61,130 nucleotides of DNA from DATHSY01 sp046729855 (GTDB lineage Bacteria > Actinomycetota > UBA4738 > HRBIN12): assembly GCA_046729855.1 (NCBI GenBank), contig JBKPHM010000058.1:1-61130 (forward strand), read 5' to 3'. Position numbers and translations under genes: made by a program. Shown in pieces: positions 1 to 8,849 of this stretch. A model generated the notes under the pieces. The model had not been told where the DNA came from and did no database searches. It saw only the letters and a list, made by a program, of their open reading frames with translations. Position 1 is the stretch's first letter. Each line of letters opens with the position of its first letter.

Positions 1-9
1 GAGTACCAG

Positions 10-1440
10 ATGTACGCGGACGGCGAATGGTGCGTGTCGGAGAGCGGGGCGACGTTCGATGCGACCAGCCCGTCGACCGGCGAGGTGCTCGGCTCGGTCC
101 CCGAGGGCACGCGTGAGGACGTCCGGCGAGCGGCCGAGGCCGCGAACCGAGCCTCGCCGGCATGGGGTGGCCTGTCGGCGTTCGACCGCGCGTTCGCGAT
201 GCGCCGGGTCGGCGCGGCTATCGAGGAGAGGCGGGAGGAGCTCGCCGAGACGCTGACCCGCGACCAAGGCAAGCCCTTCCGCGCCGAGGCGCGCGACGAG
301 GTCGAGGAGCTAATCAGGTACTTCTACATGGCCTCCGAGGACGCCACGCGCGCCGAGGGCCTGATCCCGCCGTCGGTCGACGCCAACAAGCGCGTACTCG
401 TGCAGCGGGTCCCGAGGGGCGTCGTTGGCGTCATCAGCCCGTGGAACTGGCCGTACACGATGCCGGCCGAGATCGTCGCGCCGGCCCTCGCGTACGGGAA
501 CGCCGTGGTCCTCGCACCGGCAGCGTCCACCTCGGTCTGCGCGGTGGAGTTGGCGCGGTGCATCGCGGAGGCGGACATTCCGCCGGGCGTGTTCAACCTG
601 GTAACGGGGCTCGGTCCTGTGGTTGGCGACGAGGTCGCCTCGAACCCGGCGACGCATGCCATCGGGTTCATCGGCTCGATCGCGACCGGGCATCGGGTCG
701 CCGAACGGGCTGCCGGCAAGGAGCTCCTGCTCGAGATGGGCGGCAACGGACCGCTCGTGGTGCTCGAAGACGCCGATCTCGACCGAGCCGTGGCGGCCAC
801 GCTCACCGCGTGCTTCCTGAACGCCGGTCAGAGCTGCACGGCGGGCGAGCGCATCCTGGTGCACCGCGACGTCCACGATCCGTACGTCGAGAGGCTCCTC
901 GCGGCGATCGCCTCCGAGGTCACCTTGGGCGATCCGTTCGACGACGCGACGACGATGGGGCCGCTGAATAACGCCGGCGTCGTGGACAAGACGGAACGGC
1001 ACGTCGAAGATGCGGCGGCCCGCGGCGCCGAGGTCATCGTAGGCGGCAAGCGAGCGCCGCGACACGGCAGCGACCTGTTCTTCGAACCCACGGTCATCGA
1101 CGGCGTGACGGACGAGATGGAGATCGCGCGCGAGGAGACGTTCGGGCCGGTGGTCCCGATCGGCACGATCTCGTCCGAGCAAGAGGCGATCGACATCGTG
1201 AACCGGTCGCCGTACGGCCTGCTCTCGGCGGTGTTCACGAAGGACCTCGCCCGCGGATTGCGCTACGCGGAGGCCGTCCGGGCGGGCTGGGTCAACGTGA
1301 ACGAAGGGACCAACTACTGGGAGTCGCACCTGCCGTTCGGCGGCCGTGCCGGTTCCGCGAGCGGGGTGGGGCGCGTGGGTGGACGCTTCTCGATGGAACG
1401 GCTGACCGAGCTCAAGACGATCGTGATCGACGTCTCGTGA
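10..1440 (+). CDS. NAD(P)-dependent aldehyde dehydrogenase
   Basis: Aldehyde dehydrogenase superfamily enzyme, oxidising an aldehyde to the acid in the cytoplasm. The 476-residue product shows the SPWNWP cofactor/oxyanion motif (Asn146), the LEMGGN motif with general base Glu242 and the GQSCT motif with nucleophile Cys276. The 34-residue Glu-Cys spacing is the family norm, and the C-terminal PFGG-x-GxSG-type segment is present. Homology to typical ALDH N-termini seems to begin just before this ATG (codons 1-9 read Glu-Tyr-Gln), so the true start may lie left of the window. It is followed after 16 bp by a metallophosphoesterase. The substrate is not readable. Given the neighbouring demethylases, a betaine-aldehyde or methylamine-derived aldehyde is possible but is only an inference. 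Confidence 0.9.
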   Translation: MYADGEWCVSESGATFDATSPSTGEVLGSVPEGTREDVRRAAEAANRASPAWGGLSAFDRAFAMRRVGAAIEERREELAETLTRDQGKPFRAEARDEVEELIRYFYMASEDATRAEGLIPPSVDANKRVLVQRVPRGVVGVISPWNWPYTMPAEIVAPALAYGNAVVLAPAASTSVCAVELARCIAEADIPPGVFNLVTGLGPVVGDEVASNPATHAIGFIGSIATGHRVAERAAGKELLLEMGGNGPLVVLEDADLDRAVAATLTACFLNAGQSCTAGERILVHRDVHDPYVERLLAAIASEVTLGDPFDDATTMGPLNNAGVVDKTERHVEDAAARGAEVIVGGKRAPRHGSDLFFEPTVIDGVTDEMEIAREETFGPVVPIGTISSEQEAIDIVNRSPYGLLSAVFTKDLARGLRYAEAVRAGWVNVNEGTNYWESHLPFGGRAGSASGVGRVGGRFSMERLTELKTIVIDVS

Positions 1441-1456
1441 TCATCGGGGCGCGGCC

Positions 1457-2449
1457 GTGAGGTTCCGCTCGCGCGGCGGGACGCGGCTGTTCTTCGCCGC
1501 GGACGTGCACGGTTCCGAGCCGACCTGGCGCAAGTTCGTCAACGCGGCCGCCTTCTACGGGGCGGATGCCCTGATCTTCGGCGGCGACCTGATGGGCAAG
1601 GCGCTCGTTCCGATCGTCCGGGCGAACGGCGGGCTGCGCGCCGAGCTGCAGGGCGAGCCCTACGAGCTCGATGGGGCGGCCGAACTGCGCGCGTTCGCCG
1701 ACCGAGTGGCGACGCTGGGGCACTACTGGTGCGTCGTCGACGCGGACGAGCTCGCAGCGATGCGGGACGACCCCTTGCTCGTGGAGGGGCGGTTCGTCGA
1801 GCTCGCGCGGGAGCGACTCCGTTCCTGGACCGCGTTCGCGCTCGACCGCCTTGCGGGCACGGGCGTCCGGCTCTACGTGACGGGCGGCAACGACGATGCT
1901 CCGGCCGTGCTGGAGGTCCTCGACGACGTTGACGGCGAAGTCGTGGTGGCGTGCGAGGGGGCCGTCGTCGACCTTGACGGGTCTCACACGATGGTGACGG
2001 TCGGCGTGTCGACGCCGACCCCCTGGGATACCGCACGGGAGGCTCCCGAGCAGGAGATCGCCGCATTGATCGAGCGCGATGCGGCCGTCGTGCCGGATCC
2101 TGCCCGTTGCGTATTCAACCTGCACTGCCCGCCGAAGGGGACGCTGATCGACGAGTGCCTGAAGCTGCGGACCGAGGGTCTCGCTCCGGGCGAGCTGCCA
2201 CGCCCGATCCGCGAGGGCGGCCGGTTCGTCACGACGCACGGCGGCAGCGCCGCGGTTGCGGACGCGATCGCCAGGTACCAGCCGGTCGTGGGGCTGCACG
2301 GCCACATCCACGAGTCGCCCGGCCGCGTGTCGATCGGCCGGACGCGGTGCTTCAACCCGGGGAGCGAATACGCGCAGGGCAGGCTCGAGGGCGTGCTGGT
2401 CGAGATCGCCGGCCCGGACGTGCTGACCTACCAACACACGTCCGGGTGA
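1457..2449 (+). CDS. calcineurin-like metallophosphoesterase (paralog 1)
   Basis: Predicted binuclear-metal phosphoesterase of 330 residues. Metal-ligand motifs appear in order: Asp16-Val-His18, GGDLMGK with Asp44, a GGNDD segment in place of the usual GNH[DE], FNLHCPP and a late LHGHIHE motif. The GTG start leaves 16 bp after the ALDH stop; there is only a weak purine-rich stretch upstream. A close paralog with the same motif order lies at 43251-44252, where it follows a nucleotidyltransferase-like gene. No signal peptide or membrane segment is visible, so it should be cytoplasmic. The phosphoester substrate is unknown. The family is broad (phosphodiesterases, protein or nucleotide phosphatases). 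Confidence 0.8.
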   Translation: MRFRSRGGTRLFFAADVHGSEPTWRKFVNAAAFYGADALIFGGDLMGKALVPIVRANGGLRAELQGEPYELDGAAELRAFADRVATLGHYWCVVDADELAAMRDDPLLVEGRFVELARERLRSWTAFALDRLAGTGVRLYVTGGNDDAPAVLEVLDDVDGEVVVACEGAVVDLDGSHTMVTVGVSTPTPWDTAREAPEQEIAALIERDAAVVPDPARCVFNLHCPPKGTLIDECLKLRTEGLAPGELPRPIREGGRFVTTHGGSAAVADAIARYQPVVGLHGHIHESPGRVSIGRTRCFNPGSEYAQGRLEGVLVEIAGPDVLTYQHTSG

Positions 2450-2511
2450 CCGTTGCCCGTCTTTGAACCGCTCGATTGCTGACGCAACGCGGGATGGGCG
2501 ACCATACGGCG

Positions 2512-4977
2512 ATGCGAGACCGGGCGCGGACCGTCGTGATCGGTGCCGGCATCGTCGGAGCGAGCGCCGCCTACCACCTCGCCGAACTGGGCGACGCCGA
2601 GGTGCTCGTCCTGGAGCAGGGGCCGCTGTTCGAGACCGGCGGGTCGACATCCCATGCGCCGGGGCTGGCCTTCCAGACGAACCCCTCCCGGATGATGTGC
2701 CGCATCGCGCAGGAGTCGGTCGCCCTGTACGCCTCGCTGGACCTGGACGGCGAGCCGTGCTGGTACGGCGTGGGCGGGATCGAGGTGGCGACGACGCCCG
2801 AGCGGATGCGCGAACTCAAGCGCCGCCTCGGCTTCGCGCGCTCGTACGGCCTCGAAGGTGCGGAGCTCCTCACGCCCGCCGAAGCGGTCGAGCGGATCCC
2901 GTTGTTGGGCGCGGATCGTATCCTCGGCGCGTACCACGTCCCCACGGACGGGATCGCGAAGGGCGTCCGGATCGCCGCCGCGCTCGGGCGGCGCGCCGAG
3001 GCGCGGGGCGTCACGTTCGAGGCCGGCGTCGCCGTCGCGGGGTTCGACGTGCGCGACGGACGTGTCCACCGCGTCCGCACCGATCGTGGCGACGTCGAGT
3101 GCGAGCGGGTCTTGCTCTGCGCGGGGATCTGGGGGCCGTCGGTCGGAGCGCTCGCCGGCGTCCCGATCCCGCTCGTGGCAGTGCAGCACCAGCTGGTCTG
3201 GACCGACCCGATCCCGGAGCTCGCGGGCGAGACGCGCGAGGTCGTCCACCCGATCCTGCGCCACCAGGACATGGCGATGTACTTCCGCCATCGGCAGGAC
3301 CACTACGCCGTCGGCAACTACAAGCATGAGCCGATCGTCACGGCGCAACGCGAGATCCGTCGCCCCGGCGGCGCGATGCAGCCGTCGTTGATGCCGTTCA
3401 CCCCTCACGACTTCGAGGTGGCCGAGGCCGAGGCCGCGAGTCTGCTGCCGGCCCTGCGTGGCCGGATGCGGCCGTCGGACCCATCGCGCTCGATCAACGG
3501 AATGTTCTCGTTCACGCCCGACGCCGGATCGATCGTCGGTGAGTCGTCCGAGGTCCGGGGGTTCTGGGTCTGCGAAGCCGTCTGGGTGACCCACGCGGCC
3601 GGCATGTCGAAGCACGTCGCCGAGTGGATGACGGAGGGCGAGCCATCGATCGACCTGGCGGAGGCCGACGCGAACCGCTTCTACCCATATCAGACGACGC
3701 CCCCGTACGTGCTCGAGCGCGGGAAGCAGCAGTACCGCGAGGTGTATGACATCATCCACCCGCGCCAGCAGATGGCACGCCCTCGCAAGCTGCGACTGTC
3801 GCCCTTCTACCAGCGACACGTCGACCTCGGGGCCGAGTTCGTCGTGGGGGCCGGGTGGGAGCGCCCGCAGTGGTTCGAGGCCAACCGTTCGCTCGTCGCG
3901 ACGCACCCGTGGGAGACGCGCGACGAATGGTCGGCCGGGTTGTGGTCGCCGATCGAGGGCGCGGAGCACCTGGCCACGCGTTCGACGGTCGCGATGTTCG
4001 ACATCACGCCCTTCGCGAAGCTCGACGTCGAGGGGCCAGACGCGCTCTCGTACCTGGAGCGGATCTGCGCGAACCGGATCGACCGTCCGGTCGGCTCGAT
4101 CGTCTACACCGCTATGCTCACGCGACACGGCGGGATCCGGTGCGACCTGACCGTCACGCGCAAGGACGACGAGCTGTTCCGGGTCGTGACCGGTGGCGGG
4201 TCGGGGCAGCACGACCTCGCGTGGATGCGCGCCCAGCTCCGGGACGGCGAGCGCGTCAGGATCACCGAGCGGACCGGGTCGCTGTTCGCCCTCGGGCTGT
4301 GGGGGCCGAGGGCGCGTGACGTGCTGCAGGCCGTCACCGGCGTGGACGTCGGGAACGAGGCCTTTCCCTACCTCACGGCCCGCTACCTGAACGTCGGCGA
4401 GGTCACGCCCGTCTGGGCCCAGCGGATCTCCTACGCGGGCGAGCTGGGGTGGGAGCTGTACGGCCAGATCGCGATGGGCGACCGGGCCTGGGAGGTCTTG
4501 TGGGAGGCGGGCAACGACCACGGCGTCGCCGCGGCGGGCCTGGGCGCCTTCGACTCGCTCCGGCTAGAGAAGGGCTACCGGCTCTGGGGGCAGGACATCG
4601 ACACGGAGCACGATCCCCTGGCGGCGGGGCTCGGGTTCGCCGTTGGCTGGGACAAGGACTTCCAGGGCAAGGAGGCGCTCGAGCGGATCCGCGATGCGGG
4701 AGGGCCGGCGCGCCGCCTATCGTGCATCGTCTTCGACGATCCATCGGTCGTCGTCATGGGGAAGGAGCCGATCCGTCACGGCGGGCGGTTGGTCTCATAT
4801 GTGACGTCGGCCAATTACGGCTACTCGATCGGCCGTGGCATCGTGTACGGCTACCTACCGGCCGAGCTCGCGATCGAGGGAACGGCGGTCGAGGTCGAGT
4901 ACTTCGACGAGTGGTATCCGGCGACCGTAGCATCCGATCCGCTGTGGGACCCGAAGGGGGAGCGGCTGCGGGCCTAG
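2512..4977 (+). CDS. dimethylglycine/sarcosine dehydrogenase-like FAD oxidoreductase with GcvT domains (paralog 1)
   Basis: About 821-residue fusion flavoprotein resembling dimethylglycine dehydrogenase. The N-terminal DAO domain opens with GAGIVGASAAYHL (Rossmann fold) and holds GGSTSHAPGL. Its His48 matches the histidine that carries covalent FAD in DMGDH and sarcosine dehydrogenase. The C-terminal half (about residue 470 on) is an aminomethyltransferase-type GcvT plus C-terminal barrel (GLWGPRARDV, GELGWELY, LEKGYRLWG). The expected role is oxidative N-demethylation with the methyl group captured on tetrahydrofolate. The same frame also has a TTG at 2476 and an ATG at 2494; 2512 directly precedes the conserved domain. 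Paralogs lie at 45963-48368 and 49605-52037. A TTTGAACCG half-site resembling one arm of the TetR operator lies at 2462-2470. The substrate is undetermined. Confidence 0.88.
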   Translation: MRDRARTVVIGAGIVGASAAYHLAELGDAEVLVLEQGPLFETGGSTSHAPGLAFQTNPSRMMCRIAQESVALYASLDLDGEPCWYGVGGIEVATTPERMRELKRRLGFARSYGLEGAELLTPAEAVERIPLLGADRILGAYHVPTDGIAKGVRIAAALGRRAEARGVTFEAGVAVAGFDVRDGRVHRVRTDRGDVECERVLLCAGIWGPSVGALAGVPIPLVAVQHQLVWTDPIPELAGETREVVHPILRHQDMAMYFRHRQDHYAVGNYKHEPIVTAQREIRRPGGAMQPSLMPFTPHDFEVAEAEAASLLPALRGRMRPSDPSRSINGMFSFTPDAGSIVGESSEVRGFWVCEAVWVTHAAGMSKHVAEWMTEGEPSIDLAEADANRFYPYQTTPPYVLERGKQQYREVYDIIHPRQQMARPRKLRLSPFYQRHVDLGAEFVVGAGWERPQWFEANRSLVATHPWETRDEWSAGLWSPIEGAEHLATRSTVAMFDITPFAKLDVEGPDALSYLERICANRIDRPVGSIVYTAMLTRHGGIRCDLTVTRKDDELFRVVTGGGSGQHDLAWMRAQLRDGERVRITERTGSLFALGLWGPRARDVLQAVTGVDVGNEAFPYLTARYLNVGEVTPVWAQRISYAGELGWELYGQIAMGDRAWEVLWEAGNDHGVAAAGLGAFDSLRLEKGYRLWGQDIDTEHDPLAAGLGFAVGWDKDFQGKEALERIRDAGGPARRLSCIVFDDPSVVVMGKEPIRHGGRLVSYVTSANYGYSIGRGIVYGYLPAELAIEGTAVEVEYFDEWYPATVASDPLWDPKGERLRA

Positions 4978-5027
4978 CCACTGGCCGTGATGGCATCCGA
5001 ACGTTCGAGGAGCCGAAGGGAGTCGAC

Positions 5028-6200
5028 GTGGCCGTCGTGAACGATCCGAGGATCCTGCTGTACACGCGCATCCGCAAGTCGCCGTACTTCCATGCATCAC
5101 GCAAGCACGGCGTACAGCGGTACAGCGTCTACAACCACACGTACCATCCGCGCCACTACGGCGACCCGGTGAAGGAGTACTGGCACCTCGTCAGCGACGT
5201 CACGCTGTGGGACGTGGGGGTCGAGAAGCAGACCCAGATCAAGGGCGCCGATGCGTTCGACCTCGCGAACATGATCGTCCCGCGCGACCTGTACAAGTGT
5301 GCGGTCGACCAGGCGAAGTACGTCTTCATCACGGCGCCCGACGGCGGGATCCTGAACGATCCCGTGCTGCTCCGCGTCGCGGAGGACGAGTTCTGGCTGT
5401 CGCTCGCCGACAGCGATGTGAACCTCTACGCGCTCGGCATCGCCGCGGCCAAGGGCATGGACGTCACGGTCCGCGAGATCGACGTCGCACCCGTCCAGAT
5501 CCAGGGCCCGAACGCGAAGGAGGTCCTCGTCGAGTTGTTCGGCGACACGGTCCTGGAGATCCCGTACTACGGCCTCATGCAGACCGAGCTCGACGGGATG
5601 CGGGTCGTGATCTCGCGCACCGGCTACACCGGCGAGGTCGGATACGAGATCTATCTCCACGACGCCACCGTGCATGGCGAACGGCTGTGGAACACCGTGC
5701 TCGAGGCCGGACGCCCGCACGGGCTCGAGGTGATCGGGCCGTGCCACATCAGGCGCATCGAGGGAGGCATCCTCGCGTTCGGGGCCGACATGTGGTACGA
5801 GAACAACCCCTTCGAGGTCGGCTACCACTACACGTGGCTGGTGGACCTCGAGCAGGAGGCCGACTTCATGGGCAAGGCGGCCCTGCGGCGGATCAAGGAG
5901 CAGGGCGTCCGCCAGAAGCTGGTCGGCGTCGACATCGAGGGCGAGCCGCTCGGCTCGTACATCGACAACGAGATGATCGACTTCTTCCCGGTGTCCGTGG
6001 ACGGACGCACGGTCGGGCGCGTTACGTCGGCCTGCTACTCCCCCCGGCTCGAGAGAAACATCGGGTTCGCGATGCTGCCAACCGACGTCACCGAGCTCGG
6101 GACGGAGCTCCAGGTCGATACGCCCGGCTCCGGCCGGGTCGCTGCGCGGGTCGTGCGGATGCCGCACTGGGATCCCGAAAAGCAGATCCCGAAGTCCTAG
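5028..6200 (+). CDS. DmdA-like, GcvT-family tetrahydrofolate-dependent aminomethyl/methyltransferase
   Basis: Stand-alone GcvT-family protein of 390 residues. Its N-terminus (RIRKSPYF, YSVYNH, LWDVGVEKQ, GILNDPVLL, LADSDVNLYALG) resembles dimethylsulfoniopropionate demethylase DmdA more than the glycine-cleavage T protein, judged from memory of the family. DmdA moves a methyl group from a sulfonium substrate to tetrahydrofolate; relatives of unknown substrate exist, so DMSP is not certain. The GTG at 5028 is chosen because GAAGGGAG lies about 7-10 bases upstream and homology starts soon after; GTG 5037 is an alternative. The gene sits 50 bp after the FAD/GcvT fusion and upstream of the channel gene. 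A downstream MTHFR at 7989 could process its folate product. Confidence 0.75.
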   Translation: MAVVNDPRILLYTRIRKSPYFHASRKHGVQRYSVYNHTYHPRHYGDPVKEYWHLVSDVTLWDVGVEKQTQIKGADAFDLANMIVPRDLYKCAVDQAKYVFITAPDGGILNDPVLLRVAEDEFWLSLADSDVNLYALGIAAAKGMDVTVREIDVAPVQIQGPNAKEVLVELFGDTVLEIPYYGLMQTELDGMRVVISRTGYTGEVGYEIYLHDATVHGERLWNTVLEAGRPHGLEVIGPCHIRRIEGGILAFGADMWYENNPFEVGYHYTWLVDLEQEADFMGKAALRRIKEQGVRQKLVGVDIEGEPLGSYIDNEMIDFFPVSVDGRTVGRVTSACYSPRLERNIGFAMLPTDVTELGTELQVDTPGSGRVAARVVRMPHWDPEKQIPKS

Positions 6201-6307
6201 CGAGCGCAGCGCTCCACGTTCCGCGCGGATATCCGCGAGGATGTCCGCGTGGACGAGCAGATCCGGGCCCAGCGCCTCGCGATCGCGGCACGGCCGGAGG
6301 CGGTCGC

Positions 6308-7432
6308 GTGAGGTGGCTCGCCACGCTCGGCGGCGCGGCGATCGTGCTGATCGTGCTCTGGGACGCCTTCGAGACGGTCCTGCTCCCGCGGCGCGTGACG
6401 CGCAGGCTGCGGCTCTCGACGACGTTCCAGAAGACGCTCTGGCAGCTGTGGTCTGCCGTCGGGCGTCGGATCCGCGGGCAGGCGCGTCGCGAGACGTACC
6501 TCGGCACATACGCGGTGCTCGCGCTGATCGCGTTGATCGGCGTGTGGGCCGTCGGCCTCGTGATCGGGTTCGGGCTGATCCAGTCCGGCGCCGGGACCCG
6601 CATCTCGCCCGCGCCGGGATCTGGCGGCGGGCTCACACAGGCGCTGTACCTCAGCGGTTCGGCGCTGTTCACGCTCGGCATCGGCGACGTGGTCCCGCTG
6701 ACGGCGTGGGGAAGGTTCGTCACGGTCGTCGAGTCGGGCGTCGGCCTGGGGTTCGTTGCGGTGCTGCTCGCCTACCTGCCGGTGCTGTATCAGTCGTTCT
6801 CGCGGCGCGAGGTACGGCTGTCGATGCTGGACGAGGTCGCCGGCTCGCCGCCGCGGGCTATCGAGATGCTCCGTCGCGCCGCAGCCCGCGAGAAGGGCGG
6901 CGAGGAGCGGGCGGCGGACTTCTTCCGGGACTGGGAGCTCTGGTCGGCGGAGATCCTCGAGTCGCACCTGTCGTATCCGCTGCTGGGGTACTTCCGATCA
7001 CAGCACGACAACCAGTCGTGGCTGGCCGCGATGACCTCGATCCTCGACGTCTCCGCGATGTTCGTCGCGGGGACCGGCGGCCAGCCGGCCGCGTACGCAC
7101 GTCGGACATTCGCGATGGCGCGGCACGCCGTCGTCGACCTCACCCAGGTGTACGGGCTGCGACCGGCCGCCGACGGGGTGCCGAGAGTACGCGCCGAGCA
7201 CCTCGACGAGATGCGGGAGCTGTTCGCGTATGCCACGATCGCGTTCCGCGATCCCGAGGAGGCGTCGATGCACCTCCGCGAGCTGGTCGCGGGCTACCAG
7301 CCGTACGCCGAGGCCCTGGCCGACCACCTGCTGATGCCGCTCCCGCCCGTCGAGGCGCCGCCGGAGCCCGAGGACAACTGGCAACGCAGCCCGTGGGAGG
7401 TCTTCAGGCCCGAGCGGAGGGTACGCCGATGA
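6308..7432 (+). CDS. two-transmembrane-pore type potassium-channel-like membrane protein
   Basis: 374-residue membrane protein. A first hydrophobic segment spans about residues 4-24. A 2TM pore module follows (about 60-82 and 130-155) with a pore loop reading FTLGIGDVVP between them. This resembles the TVGYGD potassium filter with Gly-Ile-Gly in place of Gly-Tyr-Gly. The rest (about 165-374) is a soluble, helix-rich cytoplasmic domain with no recognised fold. The GTG start has GGAGG at 6296-6300 with good spacing. The gene overlaps the next one by ATGA at 7429. Gly-Ile-Gly or Gly-Leu-Gly filters occur in some prokaryotic channels; selectivity cannot be deduced. Linkage to osmolyte-type demethylases suggests a possible osmotic role, which is inference. 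Confidence 0.7.
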   Translation: MRWLATLGGAAIVLIVLWDAFETVLLPRRVTRRLRLSTTFQKTLWQLWSAVGRRIRGQARRETYLGTYAVLALIALIGVWAVGLVIGFGLIQSGAGTRISPAPGSGGGLTQALYLSGSALFTLGIGDVVPLTAWGRFVTVVESGVGLGFVAVLLAYLPVLYQSFSRREVRLSMLDEVAGSPPRAIEMLRRAAAREKGGEERAADFFRDWELWSAEILESHLSYPLLGYFRSQHDNQSWLAAMTSILDVSAMFVAGTGGQPAAYARRTFAMARHAVVDLTQVYGLRPAADGVPRVRAEHLDEMRELFAYATIAFRDPEEASMHLRELVAGYQPYAEALADHLLMPLPPVEAPPEPEDNWQRSPWEVFRPERRVRR

Positions 7433-7884
7433 CGGACGCGGACGCGACCGAGATGCTCGCACTCGAACGCCGGGACTGGCGCGAGATCGAGGATCTGATC
7501 GGGAGCCTCACGCCCGAGCAGATCGAGCGGCCCGGGTACTTCCCCGAGGGGTGGTCCATCAAGGACCTGATCGGCCATCTCGGCAGCTGGCTCGCCGAGG
7601 CCGGCGTCGCGCTCGAACGGATGCACGGCGCGACATACCGTCCAGACGAGTTGGACATCGACGCGAAGAACGAGGAGTTCCTCGAGGCGCTTCGGCCGCT
7701 CACGTGGCGAGAGAGCCGCGCCCAGGCCGAGTCGGCGAGGGCGAGGATGCTCGGCAGCCTCCGTTCGCTCCCTGAGATCACCGGCGACGCGGCCGAGTGG
7801 GTGGACAAGGCCGGACCGGCGCACTACGAGGAGCATCTGCCGCGGCTTCGTGTGTGGGTCGGCGCCCTGCGTGGCGATCGGTGA
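7429..7884 (+). CDS. DinB/maleylpyruvate-isomerase-fold four-helix protein
   Basis: 151-residue protein with a DinB-like opening: a first helix ending in LTPEQIERPG, then a WSIKDLIGHLGSWLAEAGVAL helix that carries the usual histidine. The superfamily includes thiol-dependent S-transferases and metal-binding stress proteins, many of unknown function. It starts with an ATG overlapping the channel stop codon (ATGA), so it is probably translationally coupled. A 7-bp GC hairpin lies just after the stop at about 7903-7923 without a T-tract, and may weakly separate it from the MTHFR gene. The reaction is unknown. Confidence 0.65.
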   Translation: MTDADATEMLALERRDWREIEDLIGSLTPEQIERPGYFPEGWSIKDLIGHLGSWLAEAGVALERMHGATYRPDELDIDAKNEEFLEALRPLTWRESRAQAESARARMLGSLRSLPEITGDAAEWVDKAGPAHYEEHLPRLRVWVGALRGDR

Positions 7885-7941
7885 CCCCGGGTCGGCCGTC
7901 AGTCGGCGCGCCGGCGGCGCCGAAGGGTAGGGTCGGGCGCC

Positions 7942-7992
7942 ATGTGCATGTCGTCGGCCCCGCTGCGTCCCACGGGAGCGAGGCCGCAGTGA
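7942..7992 (+). CDS. possible near-leaderless upstream ORF (16 codons) before the MTHFR gene
   Basis: Candidate leader peptide MCMSSAPLRPTGARPQ. Its ATG lies 8 bases after a TAGGGT box at 7928-7933, and its TGA overlaps the GTG proposed as the MTHFR start (GTGA at 7989-7992). The overlap would couple ribosomes from the short ORF to the main gene. The Met-Cys-Met opening is suggestive for a gene of one-carbon/methionine metabolism, and cysteine-containing leaderless uORFs are known in mycobacteria. There is no convincing -35 box, and the peptide could be chance, so this is a low-confidence entry. Confidence 0.3.
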   Translation: MCMSSAPLRPTGARPQ

Positions 7993-8849
7993 GGTTTGCG
8001 TGGCGACGGCGACGCCGCCTGCCGATCGGCGTGCGAGAGGCGCTCGGCCGGATCGTCGCGAACACGCGGTTCGAGGTCATCCCGCTCAGGAACGTGATGG
8101 AGCGCGCGCGCTCGCTCCCGGCCGGTTCGGTCGTGACCGTGACGGCCTCGCCGGGGAGAGGCCTCGAGCGGACGATCGAGGTCGCCTCGGGGCTGGCGGC
8201 GCAGGGGCATCGGGCGGTCCCGCATCTCGCGGCCCGCATGGTCCGCGACCGACGCCACCTCGAAGATCTGCTGGCGTCGATCCGCGAGGGCGGGATCCGT
8301 CGCGCGTTCGTCATCGGCGGCGACGCGACCGAACCGGGCGAGTATCCGTCTGGACTCTCGCTGCTCCGGGCGATCGCCGAAACGGGCCACGAGTGGGACG
8401 AGCTCGGCGTGCCGGCGTACCCGGAGGGACACGTCGCGATCCCGGACGAGGCCCTGTTGGCGGACCTTGCCGCGAAGCAGGAGCTGGCGACGTTCATCGT
8501 GACGCAGCTGTGCCTGGACGCGGACGCGATCGTGCGGTGGACGGCAGACGTCCGGCGGCGGGGCATCCGGCTTCCGGTCCTGATCGGCCTCCCCGGTCCG
8601 GTCGACGTCCGCAGGCTCGTGAACATCGTCGCCAAGACGGGGGTCGGCGACGCGCTGGGCTACGTGCGGAAGAACCGCCGAACGATCGGACGGATGCTCG
8701 CGCGCGGCGGGTTCGAGCCGGACGGCCTGCTGGCGCAGCTGGGACCGGCGCTGAACGACTCCGCCGGGATCACCGGCATCCACCTGTTCACGTTCAACGA
8801 GGTGGACCGATCCGTCAGGTGGCGGGACGAGACCGTTCGAACCACGTGA
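7989..8849 (+). CDS. methylenetetrahydrofolate reductase family protein
   Basis: 286-residue TIM-barrel protein of the MTHFR family, which interconverts 5,10-methylene- and 5-methyl-tetrahydrofolate with FAD. Visible family features are a FEVIPLR strand near the N-terminus, VTVTASPGRGLERTIE, FVIGGDATEPGEY, a HVAIPDEALL segment and a long ITQLCLDA-type strand (FIVTQLCLDAD). The C-terminus reads GIHLFTFNEV. The GTG at 7989 is favoured because of the overlapping short ORF and the upstream GGGAGCGAGG; an in-frame GTG at 7944 is an alternative. It overlaps the 3' end of soxG on the opposite strand by 35 bp. Position between a DmdA-like gene and sarcosine oxidase suggests it handles folate one-carbon units released by demethylation. 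Confidence 0.82.
   Translation: MRFAWRRRRRLPIGVREALGRIVANTRFEVIPLRNVMERARSLPAGSVVTVTASPGRGLERTIEVASGLAAQGHRAVPHLAARMVRDRRHLEDLLASIREGGIRRAFVIGGDATEPGEYPSGLSLLRAIAETGHEWDELGVPAYPEGHVAIPDEALLADLAAKQELATFIVTQLCLDADAIVRWTADVRRRGIRLPVLIGLPGPVDVRRLVNIVAKTGVGDALGYVRKNRRTIGRMLARGGFEPDGLLAQLGPALNDSAGITGIHLFTFNEVDRSVRWRDETVRTT

Noticed and set aside
2428..4521. 697-codon open frame on the - strand
   Set aside because: Antisense to the FAD/GcvT fusion with no recognisable domain; third-position G+C creates long shadow frames here.
6201..6311. Possible small ORF ending at the channel gene start
   Set aside because: The frame is open from 6201 but its only start is a GTG giving 20 codons without a ribosome site; the GTGA overlap alone is weak.
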